From assembly GCA_022844345.1 (NCBI GenBank), contig JALHLU010000004.1, positions 1 to 64,000 of the forward strand: a stretch of 64,000 nt of DNA. The letters run 5' to 3'. This DNA is from Hyphomonadaceae bacterium. GTDB taxonomy: Bacteria > Pseudomonadota > Alphaproteobacteria > Caulobacterales > Hyphomonadaceae. This document shows positions 9,600 through 19,244 of this stretch, one piece after another; position 1 is the stretch's first letter; each line of letters begins with the position of its first letter. The position numbers and the translations under genes are program-made. The notes beneath the pieces were generated by a model. The model saw nothing but the letters and a program-made list of their open reading frames with translations, did not search any database and was not told the DNA's origin.

Positions 9600-9765
9600 G
9601 GTAAGCTGCAGCGTTCGAACGGCAACACATTCCGTCGACCGTACATTTCTGTCAGGGAGCTGGCTCTGGCGGGGACCGTGGTCCTCATCATCTGGCGCCC
9701 ACCTAGCTTGCTGGGTCGAACGGGAATGAAAAGCTCGTACGGCGCACGTGGCCCCGCCAACCTTT
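9600..9765 (+). ncRNA. ssrS: Candidate 6S RNA (SsrS) upstream of the 5-formyl-THF cyclo-ligase gene
   Basis: This stretch has no convincing reading frame but strong pairing potential. GGCGGGG at 9668-9674 can pair with CCCCGCC at 9751-9757, extended by CC/GG and GTG/CAC around a bulge, enclosing about 75 bases. Across bacteria 6S RNA, which binds sigma70-RNA polymerase, often lies directly upstream of this gene (ssrS-ygfA order). The call rests on position and structure, not on a confirmed match to the covariance model. Ends are approximate, and the opposite strand can form similar stems. Confidence 0.5.
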
Positions 9766-9801
9766 CTTCTTCCAAGCTCATGCCAGGCGGCGCGGGCCCC
9801 G

Positions 9802-10416
9802 ATGGAGCGCCCGGCCCTGACCGATTCCGCCGAGATCATCGAACAGAAGGCCATCCTGCGTGGCCACATGCGAGAGATACGCGCCGAATCCGCCGCGCGT
9901 GATCCAGATGCAGCCACAAAGCTCGCCGGGCGCTTTCCGGCCAAGCTGTTCGACCGCTACGGCCCAGTCGTCGCCGGCACGCTGGCCATAAACGATGAAC
10001 TCGATGCCGCTCCACTGTTGTCGCGCCTCGCCTCGCTTGGCGCGCGCATCGTGCTGCCGCGTGTGGAGGGCAATGGCGAGATGACGTTCCGCGATTCGTC
10101 CGAAGCTACGCTCGAGAAGGGCCCCTTCGGCCTGACCCAGCCATCGGACAAGGCCGAGATCGTGCGGCCCAACCTGGTGCTCGCGCCGCTGCTTGCCTTC
10201 GACCTGCGTGGCCGCAGGCTCGGCTATGGCAAGGGACACTATGATCGCGCCATCGCACAGCTGCGCGCCACGGGCAGGGTTTTCTATCTCGGGCTCGCCT
10301 ACGCCCAGCAGCAGGTCGATGCAGTGCCGATCGAACGGCACGATCTCCTGCTTGACTGGGTCGAGACCCCACTTGGTTCCATACCGCTTTTCCTTGGCCA
10401 GGCTGTCGGCCGCTGA
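9802..10416 (+). CDS. 5-formyltetrahydrofolate cyclo-ligase
   Basis: Converts 5-formyl-THF to 5,10-methenyl-THF with ATP in one-carbon metabolism. From ATG 9802 the protein has 204 residues, typical for the family (about 180-200); an upstream in-frame GTG at 9748 lies in the presumed RNA gene and is rejected. Diagnostic motifs are KAILRGHMREIR at the N-terminus, ARIVLPRVEG in the middle, and the nucleotide/substrate motif RRLGYGKGHYDRAIAQL followed by GLAYAQQQVDAVP. Its place behind a 6S-like RNA is the conserved arrangement. Confidence 0.92.
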   Translation: MERPALTDSAEIIEQKAILRGHMREIRAESAARDPDAATKLAGRFPAKLFDRYGPVVAGTLAINDELDAAPLLSRLASLGARIVLPRVEGNGEMTFRDSSEATLEKGPFGLTQPSDKAEIVRPNLVLAPLLAFDLRGRRLGYGKGHYDRAIAQLRATGRVFYLGLAYAQQQVDAVPIERHDLLLDWVETPLGSIPLFLGQAVGR

Positions 10417-10529
10417 AGTGTCCGTATGCATGTCAGGGGCATGACCGCCGGCTTTCCCGCTTGACCCCCGGCTACGGTGCAAGCGACCCTCCCGGCATTG
10501 ACGATCTCTGCGGTGCAAGGGAGCGGGGC

Positions 10530-12932
10530 GTGAGCGATCAAGGCGAACACAGGCTGGGCAAGGCCGTCCGCGCCGCGCTGCTGACGTCGCTGGCCGCCGC
10601 CAGTCTTGCCGCATGCGCGGGTGGCGGAGGCGGCGGCGGACCATCCCCGCCGCCGCCTCCCATCCTGCCGCCTCCTCCACCCCCACCGCCGCCGCCCCCA
10701 CCGCCGCCTCCACCGCCGCCTCCACCGGCAAGCTCCTTCGAAACGCCAGAGTATCGCGGCGCGCTGTTCTCGCAGGACCGGAACACGGTCACCGAACTGA
10801 TCGGCGCTTCGACGGCCTATTCGCAGGGCGCCACGGGCCAGGGCATCACGGTCGCGGTCATCGACACCGATGTCGTCGGCTCCATCTCGGAACTGGACGG
10901 CCAGCTGGCCGGAAATCACGATGTTTGCGCGACCAATGCCGCTGGCTGCCTAGTTGCGCGATCGGCCACCGACAAAGACACGGACGGCCACGGCACAATG
11001 GTGGCGGGCGTCATTGTGGCCAAGAAGGACAATATTGGCATTCACGGCGTCGCCTATGAAGCCAAGGTGCTCGCCATTCGCGCCGACCGGCCGGGCACCT
11101 GCCAGCAGACGGGCGAGGACGAAGGCTGCAGGTTTAGCGATTCGGCGCTGATCAACGCGATCAACTACGCCGTCGCCAACGGCGCGAAGATCATCAACAT
11201 GTCGCTGGGCGGCGACGGTGCGATCTCGAGCAGTCTGCGCAGCGCAATCATCGCCGCAACGAACCAGGGCGTGCTGTTCACCATCGCGGCCGGCAATGAA
11301 GGCGCCGGCCCAACAGGGGCGGAGCCGGCCAAAGGCACGGTTCCAAGCGAGCCTGCGATCGTCGCTAGTGATGCTGCTGTCAACGGCCGCGTCGTCGCCG
11401 TTGGCGCCGTCGACGCCAATGGCGCCATGCCGACCTTCTCCAACCGCGCAGGCCCCACCGCTAATTTCTACCTGCTCGCGCCCGGCTCCGGAATCGTCCT
11501 CGCTGGTCTGGACGACAATGTGCGCGCGCCGGGCAATCCCACGTGTTCGGCGACCGTAACCACTGGCTGCAACGACACGGACGACGACGGCGACTACTGG
11601 CTCGGATCCGGCACGTCGTTCGCGGCGCCAGCCGTCGCCGGCGCCCTTGCGCTGATGCTCGACCTTTTCCCCAACATCGCGCCGGAGACCGCGCTGGAGA
11701 TCCTGCTCGATACCGCCGACGACTATGTCACGACGACGCCCGATGCCGTGCTTGGCGTCACTGCGGGCGCCGGCACGGACAGTGTCGGGGGCCGAGGCGT
11801 CATGAACCTCGCCCAGGCGTTCTCCCCGCAGGGCGCGGCCATCTTCAGCTTCGATGGTGCGCTGGTTCATCTGTCCGAAGCGCTCGGTCCAGCCAGCGGT
11901 GCGCTCGGCGACTGGGCCGAAGCCTCCGGCGCTTTCGATGGCCTGATCTTCCAGGACCGCTACATGCGCGGATTTCGCATCGACAATACGCGCATGCTGG
12001 CGACGCGCGCGCCATTCAACGACTTCAGCCAGCGCGCGGATATTGCGCGCGGGCAGGCGCGGGCCGTGGCGCTTGGGCCGGCCCAGCTGTCATGGTTCAA
12101 CGCGCCCGCGCCGATCTACGATCCGCGCTTCCCCTGGATGGAAGCGCCGGACGCCACCTTCCAGTTCAGCTATGCCATGGGCGATTCAACAGTCGCCCTC
12201 GGCCGGGGCGGCGGTCCGCAGCGCCTGACGCCGGGCCTCGTGCTCGTCGATGATCTGTCCGGCCCGGCCATGCTGGGCTCCGGCGATTCCTGGACCAGCG
12301 TGTCCCACGCATTCGGTCCGATCATGCTGGATGCGCGCACGTCGGAAGGTTCCGGCCGCAGTTCTTCCAGCGTCGGCATCGGAGCCGGCGGCGGCGATTG
12401 GGCAGTCAGGCTGGGTTATTCCGCTTTGGTCGATGATCGCACCGCGCTGGGCGGCACATTGCAGAGCCGCTTCGGCGGCGAAGACGAAGCCCGTCTGTCG
12501 GCTATCGGTCTTGAAGCCCGGCGTGAAGCGGGGTCGTGGACGCTCTCCGGCGCGCTGGAGGCAGCCGAACCGAAACTCAACGGCCTCGACGTGTCAGGCC
12601 TGTGGACCAGCAGCTGGACGCTCAGCGCCGAACACCCCCTTGCCGGCGGCCTGCTGCGCCTCAGCGCTGCCCAGCCGCGCCGGGCCGAGGGCGGGGCGCT
12701 CGACTTCCGCGCGCCCGTGGAGCTCACCCGGTCGGGCCGCATCGTCTATGAAACGCGCTCCGCGGGCCTGACACCCAGCGGCCGCGAGCTGGATATTGAG
12801 GCGGCCTGGACCGTCCCGCTGGGTGATCTGACAACGCTCGAAGCTGCGCTCGCGCTGGCCATGGAACCGAACCATGTCGCCGGCGCCGAAAACGAAACGG
12901 CGTTCTGGCTCAGCCTGCGGCACGCCTGGTAG
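10530..12932 (+). CDS. Lipidated subtilisin-like (S8) autotransporter, NalP/SphB1-like
   Basis: A cell-surface serine protease of 800 residues from GTG 10530, which follows aagggag at good spacing. The order is: lipoprotein signal (SLAAC, Cys29); a Gly run; a polyproline run of more than 20 Pro; the S8 protease domain with Asp112 (AVIDTD), His154 (DGHGTMVAG) and Ser363 (GTSFAAPAVAG); then a C-terminal region of alternating strands ending SLRHAW, as in beta-barrels. Lipidated subtilase autotransporters with a Gly/Pro linker are known from Neisseria (NalP) and Bordetella (SphB1), where they process other surface proteins. The barrel is inferred from pattern and its terminal Trp. Confidence 0.8.
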   Translation: MSDQGEHRLGKAVRAALLTSLAAASLAACAGGGGGGGPSPPPPPILPPPPPPPPPPPPPPPPPPPPASSFETPEYRGALFSQDRNTVTELIGASTAYSQGATGQGITVAVIDTDVVGSISELDGQLAGNHDVCATNAAGCLVARSATDKDTDGHGTMVAGVIVAKKDNIGIHGVAYEAKVLAIRADRPGTCQQTGEDEGCRFSDSALINAINYAVANGAKIINMSLGGDGAISSSLRSAIIAATNQGVLFTIAAGNEGAGPTGAEPAKGTVPSEPAIVASDAAVNGRVVAVGAVDANGAMPTFSNRAGPTANFYLLAPGSGIVLAGLDDNVRAPGNPTCSATVTTGCNDTDDDGDYWLGSGTSFAAPAVAGALALMLDLFPNIAPETALEILLDTADDYVTTTPDAVLGVTAGAGTDSVGGRGVMNLAQAFSPQGAAIFSFDGALVHLSEALGPASGALGDWAEASGAFDGLIFQDRYMRGFRIDNTRMLATRAPFNDFSQRADIARGQARAVALGPAQLSWFNAPAPIYDPRFPWMEAPDATFQFSYAMGDSTVALGRGGGPQRLTPGLVLVDDLSGPAMLGSGDSWTSVSHAFGPIMLDARTSEGSGRSSSSVGIGAGGGDWAVRLGYSALVDDRTALGGTLQSRFGGEDEARLSAIGLEARREAGSWTLSGALEAAEPKLNGLDVSGLWTSSWTLSAEHPLAGGLLRLSAAQPRRAEGGALDFRAPVELTRSGRIVYETRSAGLTPSGRELDIEAAWTVPLGDLTTLEAALALAMEPNHVAGAENETAFWLSLRHAW

Positions 12933-12964
12933 GCCTGCCCGCGAGGTCGGGGCGTCGTCGGGGT

Positions 12965-15001
12965 CTATTCGGAGTCGCGGCGTCTCAATTCATCCGCCCT
13001 GCGCGCGCGGCGCATGGCGCGGCGCATCGCCAGTCCCACACGCTGCATCGAGCGGCTGCGGCGCGGCGGCGCAAGGCGGCGCACATCCGTCGTCCCCCGC
13101 GCCTCCAGCATTTCGGCGCGCCGTACGATGTCCGGCTGAGCGAGGTCTTCCGGCGTCGCCATCAGCCGCCACGAGATCGAACCCCGTCGCGCTACGCCCG
13201 AGACCTGCCGCGCAACCAGCGGGGCAAATATCAGCACGGTCGCCATGGGGAGGTTCTGCAGCATGAAAGTCGGCGAGATGGCGAACGAGGCCAGCAGCAA
13301 GCAGAAGCCCACGATCATGTGCTGCATGTAGTGCCGCACGAGGTCGCTCCACGCAAAGCCGTTACGGTCGCGCACCTGCGGACGCCAGCCGGCATCGACG
13401 CCCATCAGCGTCGAAAGGATCGAGCCTGCATGGTTGACCATGGTGATCGGGGCCAGCAAGGCCGTCATGCCAAGGTCGGAGAGCACGGCGAGGAGGAAGC
13501 GTGGCGAGCGGTCCCAACCCGGAAGCTTTCCAAATGCCCACAGGATGATCGCCAGCCATTTCGGCGATGTCAGCAACAGGCCCATGATCACCACAAGCCT
13601 GATCCCCGCATTGGGGTCGGCCGCGACGACGGCGGCGGTTTCGGATTCGAAAAACTTGGCGTTGCCAGCGATCAGCACGCCCATGATGATCAGGCACAGC
13701 CACAGGAAGCCCGACATGTAGCCCATCAGGCCGGCCCCGATGTGCACCTTGGACAGCCAGTCGAAGCCCTTCGAGAAGAGGATCTGGATCTGCTGGATGT
13801 TGCCCTGCGCCCAGCGGCGGTCGCGCGCGGCAAGGTCGACGATGGTTGGCGGAGCTTCCTCGTAGGAGCCGACAATGTCGCCCGCGATTTCAACTCGCCA
13901 GCCGGCGCGGCGAAGCAGGGCGGCCTCGACGAAATCATGGCTCAGGATCTTGCCGCCGAGCGGCTCTTTTCCCGGCAGATCGGGCAGGGCGGCGTGTGCC
14001 GCAAACGGAGCGAGCCGGATGATCGCGTTGTGGCCCCAGAAATTTCCGGCCCCGCCTGACCACCAGGTCAGGCCCGCGCCGAACAGGCCGCCATGCACGC
14101 GTAGTGCAAGTTGTTGGGCCCGCGCCGAATAGGTCCGCGCGCCAACGATGATAGGCAGCGACTGGATCAGCGCGGTGCGCGGGCGCGCATCCATGCGGCG
14201 CACCAGTTCCAGAATAGCCTCGGGCGAGACAAAGCTGTCTGCGTCGAGTTCCAGCATGTAGTCGTAACGGCCGCCCCAGCGCTGGACAAAATCGTTGATA
14301 TTGCCCTGCTTCTTCTGGGTGTTTTCGCGGCGGCGGCGATACCAGAACGGCTCGTTGGCGCGGCGAAGCATCAGCTCCTGGATCGCCTTCTCCTCGATTT
14401 CGGCGAGGGCGGGATCCGACGTGTCCGATACGAAAAAGACCTCGAAGCCCTTCTCGGCGTCGAGGTCCTTGAGTGCATCCCACATCGCCTCTGCGGCGGC
14501 GATCACCTTGGACGGCTTTTCCTGGTAGAGCGCGATGATGATGGCGGTTTTGCTGCCGCTGGTGATGGGCTGGTTCGACTGCGGCGGCGCCTTGGGCGAG
14601 AACAGCAGAACGAAAGTCCCGGCAAAGCCCGTATAGGCCGCGATGCCGAGATAGAAAAAGTTGGCGGCGAAGATCGTGATGGCCAGCGCTTCGAGCGTGT
14701 TCACCCCGCCCGTGAAGAAGCCGCTCATCATGGCCTGAGCGGCGAAGAAGGTGGTGGTCAGCGAGGCTGCGACGATCAGCAGGAAACGCCATTTGCCGTC
14801 ACGCTCGGGCGCGGGGCGGCTGCGGCGGGTCACCAGCGGCTGCGGCGGCATTTCGAGTCGCTGCTCGGGCGGGCGGCGCGCATAGCCGGCGTCGGACGCA
14901 ACATAGGCGTTCCGGGCGCTGGCCGGGCTCTTTCCCTGAACGGACAAAGGGGCGGCGCTTTGCGGGGCCAACCCGTCGATCATGTCAGACTGCACGCTCA
15001 A
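12965..15001 (-). CDS. opgH: Glucan biosynthesis glucosyltransferase H (OpgH/MdoH family)
   Basis: An inner-membrane GT2 enzyme that polymerises UDP-glucose into osmoregulated periplasmic glucan. Of 678 residues (E. coli OpgH has about 850), a Pro-rich cytoplasmic N-terminus comes first, then two membrane segments and the GT2 domain. This shows KTAIIIALYQEK, the D-x-D-type ELDADSFVS, and the QRxRW-like RRWAQGNIQQ, then further membrane segments. The start is TTG 15001 after agggg, or ATG 14983. No opgG partner lies next to it, which is unusual. Confidence 0.85.
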   Translation of the reverse strand: MSVQSDMIDGLAPQSAAPLSVQGKSPASARNAYVASDAGYARRPPEQRLEMPPQPLVTRRSRPAPERDGKWRFLLIVAASLTTTFFAAQAMMSGFFTGGVNTLEALAITIFAANFFYLGIAAYTGFAGTFVLLFSPKAPPQSNQPITSGSKTAIIIALYQEKPSKVIAAAEAMWDALKDLDAEKGFEVFFVSDTSDPALAEIEEKAIQELMLRRANEPFWYRRRRENTQKKQGNINDFVQRWGGRYDYMLELDADSFVSPEAILELVRRMDARPRTALIQSLPIIVGARTYSARAQQLALRVHGGLFGAGLTWWSGGAGNFWGHNAIIRLAPFAAHAALPDLPGKEPLGGKILSHDFVEAALLRRAGWRVEIAGDIVGSYEEAPPTIVDLAARDRRWAQGNIQQIQILFSKGFDWLSKVHIGAGLMGYMSGFLWLCLIIMGVLIAGNAKFFESETAAVVAADPNAGIRLVVIMGLLLTSPKWLAIILWAFGKLPGWDRSPRFLLAVLSDLGMTALLAPITMVNHAGSILSTLMGVDAGWRPQVRDRNGFAWSDLVRHYMQHMIVGFCLLLASFAISPTFMLQNLPMATVLIFAPLVARQVSGVARRGSISWRLMATPEDLAQPDIVRRAEMLEARGTTDVRRLAPPRRSRSMQRVGLAMRRAMRRARRADELRRRDSE

Positions 15002-15254
15002 GCACCCCTTGAGACTTCAACGCTTGGGGACGGCGTGCTGTACCGTACCCTTGCTCCCCAGCGATTGGCGGCCAGCTCACCATTGAAAGTCCGGCCGTTA
15101 CCGACGGGGCTATAGCACGCCAGGCAGACCGTGGGGCCACCCTTGAGGCCTTCAAATAGCGATTTGCCAGCGAATTAATCACTTGACTCATGCTGCAAGC
15201 GCGCACCTCAAGGTTAATGCCTTGAAAAAAAGCCGAAAACTTTGTCTTTTGGGC

Positions 15255-17429
15255 TCAGGGCGTTGCCGCTCGCGATAAGGCGTCCACAGTGTTAGCGGGC
15301 CTGTCGACGATCAGCCGCTCGATGAAAAACTCCATCATGCGGGTCTGGTCGACAGCCGTGTGGCCGCGATCCGGGCCCACCTGCACCTCGAAACTCTTCC
15401 GCGCCGCCTGCAACGCCCTGATCAGCTGCAGCGCGTTCTTGGGGTGAACATTGTCGTCCGAGGTTCCGTAGTAGATCAGCAGGTCGCCTTCCAGCTGGTC
15501 CGCATAGCTCAGCACGGCCGCCCGGTCATACGCGTCGGCGTCCGGGCCGGGCAGGCCGAGATACCGCTCCGTGTACGCCGTGTCGTAGAGCCGGTAGTCC
15601 GTGACCGGAGAATTCGAGACCGCCGCCTGCACCACGTCCGGATGGCGCATCAGCACTGTCGCCGCGACGGTGCCGCCATACGACGTGCCATAGATGCCCA
15701 CCCGCGTGGCGTCGACATAGGGCCGGCTCCAGGTCGCCCTGATCCCGGCGGCAATGTCGTCCATCTCCACAACGCCCAGCTGCTTATAGACGGTGTCGAG
15801 TATCTTCCGCCCCTTGCCCGCATTGGTCCGCGCATCGACGCGCAGGATGAGAAAGCCATACTCGGCCAGCGCGTTTGGCGCGGCATAGGTTTCGTTCAGC
15901 CCGTTCGAGCCCGGCCCGCCATAGACGCTGACGAGCATCGGATACTGTTTCGACGGATCGAAGTTGGATGGGAACTGCAGCATGCCGTGCAGCTGCGTTG
16001 ATCCATCGGCCGCTGTGAAGGTGAACAACTCCGCCGGTCGCAGGTTCATCTGCTTGAACGCGGCCGTGTCGCTGGACGCCAGCTCGGCCACCAGGCGGCC
16101 TTCGAAGTCGCGCACGCGCGTCACCGGCGGCTTGTCGTGCGCCTGTTCGACATCGACGAAATGCCTGCCGTCGGGCGCGACTTCCACACGATGCGTCAGG
16201 GACGGGTCAGTCAGGCGTTTATCGCCCGTGCCATCCAGGCGCACGCGGTGCAGCTGCACCTTCATGTGGTTGTCGCCCGATCGCGCCGTGTACCACAGCC
16301 ATCCGTTCGCCTCATCGATCTTGACGATATCAACCACCTCGAACGCATGCCGCGTCAATGTCGCCAGCTGGTTTCCCGAAATGTCGTAGAGGTAGAAGTT
16401 CCGGAAATCCGTACGCTCGGACGTCCAGATGAAGCGCTTTCCATCAGCGAGGAAGCGCGGCGCGGCGCCCGCAGCCCACGCGCCTTGCCGCGTCTCGCGC
16501 ACCAAGCTGCGGCACTTGCCTGTTGCGGGCGCGCAGGCCGCCAGATCGTAGTGTTTCTGCAGCCTGTCGGCGCGCCGCACCATGATTTCGGAACTGTCCT
16601 TCGCCCAGAGCGCCGCCCACGCATAGTGCCCGATCACTTCGTCGGCGAACCCCGCCCCTTCGCGCACGTCCATCACGGTCGTCACGCCCGTGGCAACATC
16701 AAGAACCAGCAGGTCGGCCACCGGGTTCGGCGTTCCCGGATGCGGATAGGCCTGCACCAGCATCGTCGACAGCGCCCGGGTCTGGTCGAGTTGCAGGAAA
16801 TAGTCTTCGACCCTGGATTCGTCATAGCGCATCCAGGCCAGCTTCTTCCCGTCCGGCGACCACCAAACGGGTTGCGAGACGCTGAACTCCTCAAGATAGA
16901 CATAGCTGCCAACGCCATGCCGGATGCGTCCACTCTCCGAGCCATCCGTCGTCAGCTGGAGTTCCGGCCCGCCATCCTGAGGCACAAGCCATATGTTGCG
17001 ATCGCGCGAGATCGCGCGGGTCTTGCCGTCGGGCGAGAGCACATCCGCATCGCGTCCCCGCCCGCGCGCCAGAACAAGACCGCCGGGCTGGCTGGGCTGC
17101 GACGCCGAAGGTCCGGGCGAGGGCGGAGCGCCGCCGCCCGGCGGCTCCACCACCGCGCGCGTCGTCACGTCGAAGCGCCAGCGCTTGCCGTCGAGCGTGT
17201 AGTCGAACGATCTGGAATCCGGAGACCAATCTGCGGTGACCGCACCCTGCTTCACCGCGTTTGCAAGCTGCGGCGCAATCGCGGCCCACTGGTCATAGCC
17301 CGGCATGTTCCGTATGCGCGATTGGCCCTGCGCCGCCGGCGCCAGTGCGATCAGGATTGCTGCAGCAAGACCCGTGACGAGTCCGGTCAGGCGATGGCGC
17401 ATGGGGAGTTCCCGGCCTTGTTCATTCAT
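15255..17429 (-). CDS. Secreted S9 family (dipeptidyl peptidase IV-like) serine peptidase
   Basis: A periplasmic peptidase, 724 residues from ATG 17429; an alternative start is ATG 17402 (MRHRLTG). Either gives a signal peptide ending about AAQGQS. The N-terminal half is the DPP IV propeller (VSQPVWWSPDGKKLAWMRYDES). The C-terminal half is an alpha/beta hydrolase with the nucleophile elbow GIYGTSYGG, the acid in YGTSDDNVHP and His in DRGHTAVDQ. Family members remove N-terminal dipeptides or cleave after Pro. The longer in-frame extension upstream of 17429 runs into the promoter region of the divergent MFS gene and is judged non-coding. Confidence 0.88.
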   Translation of the reverse strand: MNEQGRELPMRHRLTGLVTGLAAAILIALAPAAQGQSRIRNMPGYDQWAAIAPQLANAVKQGAVTADWSPDSRSFDYTLDGKRWRFDVTTRAVVEPPGGGAPPSPGPSASQPSQPGGLVLARGRGRDADVLSPDGKTRAISRDRNIWLVPQDGGPELQLTTDGSESGRIRHGVGSYVYLEEFSVSQPVWWSPDGKKLAWMRYDESRVEDYFLQLDQTRALSTMLVQAYPHPGTPNPVADLLVLDVATGVTTVMDVREGAGFADEVIGHYAWAALWAKDSSEIMVRRADRLQKHYDLAACAPATGKCRSLVRETRQGAWAAGAAPRFLADGKRFIWTSERTDFRNFYLYDISGNQLATLTRHAFEVVDIVKIDEANGWLWYTARSGDNHMKVQLHRVRLDGTGDKRLTDPSLTHRVEVAPDGRHFVDVEQAHDKPPVTRVRDFEGRLVAELASSDTAAFKQMNLRPAELFTFTAADGSTQLHGMLQFPSNFDPSKQYPMLVSVYGGPGSNGLNETYAAPNALAEYGFLILRVDARTNAGKGRKILDTVYKQLGVVEMDDIAAGIRATWSRPYVDATRVGIYGTSYGGTVAATVLMRHPDVVQAAVSNSPVTDYRLYDTAYTERYLGLPGPDADAYDRAAVLSYADQLEGDLLIYYGTSDDNVHPKNALQLIRALQAARKSFEVQVGPDRGHTAVDQTRMMEFFIERLIVDRPANTVDALSRAATP

Positions 17430-17527
17430 CCCGTTCTCGTGCCGGGCGTCCCGCAGTCTAGAAAACTTGCAGGCCTGAGGTCGAGCCCCCGCATGCGGCA
17501 AAGCCTGCGCCAACCCGGCCGCTTGTG

Positions 17528-18859
17528 ATGGCGCCCGGGCCGCCTTATGCCCATGAACCCATGGATGCCTCGCCCCAGAATGACCTGTCGCGCCCGGATC
17601 GCCGTGGCGCTTTCCTGCTGCTGTTCTTCTGCCTGCTGGCGGTGGGGGCGGGGAACACAATGCTCACCTCGGCCGTGCTGCCGCCGCTCACCCGCGAGCT
17701 CAAACTGCCAGACTGGACCGCGGGCGCCATCTTCTCTCTGTCGGCCGCCGTCTGGGTCGTGACCGCGCCCTACTGGGGCGCCAAGTCGAACCAGTGGGGC
17801 CGCCGCCGCGTCGCCGCCATCGGCATGCTCGGCTTTGCCGCGTCCATGTTCTTCTTCGCGCTGGTCTCGCTGTTTGCGCTCATAGGCTGGATCTCGAACT
17901 GGATTCTGATCTTCGTCCTGCTCCTCGTTGCACGCACTCTGTTCGGGGTCTTCGGCTCGGCCACCAACCCGGCCGCCCAGGCCTATGTCGCCGACCGCAC
18001 CAGCCGCGAGGAGCGGATGGACGAGATCGCAACGCTGACCTCCGGCTTCACGCTTGGCCAGATGGCCGGTCCCGCCGCCGCCGCCGCGCTGATCACGGGC
18101 GGGGCGATACTGTCTCCCACAGTCGGCCTGCTTGCCCCTGTCGTGATGATCACCATCATAGCCACCGTCATCGCCTGGATGGTGCTGACCCGCCTGCCGG
18201 AACACCGCGCCCCGCGCGTCGACGCCGGGCTTGGCCCCTCGTCAGGCGCCAAGGGCTTGTGGAAACAGCCCACCATCTTCCCCTTCCTGCTCTATGCGGT
18301 CGCGCTATCCCTGGTCACCGGCGTTCTCAGCCAGACCTTTCCCTACGCCATCATGGACCGCATGAACGCGCCCGGGGCCGCGTCGGCCCAGTTCACCGGC
18401 CCGGCGATGACGATGGGCGCTATGGCGACGCTGATATCGCAGCTGGTGCTGATCCCGCGTCTCAAGCTCTCGGTGCGCTCGCTGATGGTCTACGGCGCCA
18501 TCATGCTGGCGCTGGCCTCGCTCTTAATGGTGTGGGCGCAGGACTTCGCCCTGTTCGCCTTCTCCCAGATACTGTTTGGTCTCGGCCAGGGCTTTTCGCG
18601 CCCCGGATTTTCCGCCGGCGCCTCGCTTGCCGCCACGCATGAACAGCAGGGCGATATCGCGGGCCTCGTCACCGCCGCCAACGGCATGGGCTTCGTGATC
18701 TCGCCGCTCTTCGGATTGTGGATGTACGAGAACGTCTCCTCCGAGGCGCCCTTCATCTTCTGCACGGGCCTCGTGATACTGATGGCGTTCTACGCCTGGT
18801 TCACCACGCCGAAGGACACGAGCGGAAAGGCCATCGCGAACGACAAGCCGCCCGAGTAA
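17528..18859 (+). CDS. MFS transporter
   Basis: A major facilitator carrier of 443 residues with about 12 hydrophobic segments, such as GAFLLLFFCLLAVGAGN near the start and SLVTGVLSQTFPYAIM opening the second half. A basic loop after the second segment (GAKSNQWGRRRVAAIG) fits the MFS motif A region. The substrate is unknown; the fold matches drug/metabolite efflux permeases. ATG 17528 is chosen and an internal ATG at 17561 is possible. It is divergent from the S9 peptidase across about 98 bases. Confidence 0.88.
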   Translation: MAPGPPYAHEPMDASPQNDLSRPDRRGAFLLLFFCLLAVGAGNTMLTSAVLPPLTRELKLPDWTAGAIFSLSAAVWVVTAPYWGAKSNQWGRRRVAAIGMLGFAASMFFFALVSLFALIGWISNWILIFVLLLVARTLFGVFGSATNPAAQAYVADRTSREERMDEIATLTSGFTLGQMAGPAAAAALITGGAILSPTVGLLAPVVMITIIATVIAWMVLTRLPEHRAPRVDAGLGPSSGAKGLWKQPTIFPFLLYAVALSLVTGVLSQTFPYAIMDRMNAPGAASAQFTGPAMTMGAMATLISQLVLIPRLKLSVRSLMVYGAIMLALASLLMVWAQDFALFAFSQILFGLGQGFSRPGFSAGASLAATHEQQGDIAGLVTAANGMGFVISPLFGLWMYENVSSEAPFIFCTGLVILMAFYAWFTTPKDTSGKAIANDKPPE

Positions 18860-18912
18860 CGCAAAGAAGGGCCGGCCGCCGGCCAGCGCGGTCTTGCTTT
18901 CCAGGGCGCGAG

Positions 18913-19158
18913 TTACTGCGGCGCCGGGGCAGGCGGCGGGGTGACATTGCGGGCGGCGTCGCGTGCGCTGTCGCTCATGCTGTCGGCTGCATCATCCACG
19001 CTGTCGGCGATCCGCCCGATTGCATCTTCGGCTGTGCTAGGCCTCTGCGCCTGGCCAAACATCATCCACGCCAGAACAGCAACGCCGACGACCAGCGCGC
19101 CGACGATGAAGTACAGCATTCCATTTCCGCCGCTCGCGCGGGGTTGCTCGCCAGCCAT
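18913..19158 (-). CDS. Small single-span membrane protein, hypothetical
   Basis: 81 residues from ATG 19158, which follows tggag. The N-terminal 13 residues are polar. One transmembrane helix comes next (MLYFIVGALVVGVAVLAWMMF), then a charged helical stretch (DAIGRIADSVDDAADSM) and a Pro/Ala tail. I do not recognise a family. It lies between the MFS gene (convergent) and the MltB gene, which is transcribed the same way upstream. Confidence 0.65.
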   Translation of the reverse strand: MAGEQPRASGGNGMLYFIVGALVVGVAVLAWMMFGQAQRPSTAEDAIGRIADSVDDAADSMSDSARDAARNVTPPPAPAPQ

Positions 19159-19244
19159 ATCAATCTCCACAAGATGTGAAGGTTGAACGTGCCGCACGAA
19201 CGACAGTTCCGGTTTCGCCGCAGGGAAGGGGTGCGCCGGGACCG

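Noticed and set aside
18870-18884. GGCCGG/CCGGCC hairpin after the MFS gene as a terminator
   Set aside because: Stem is short and no T-run follows; in GC-rich DNA such palindromes are common by chance.
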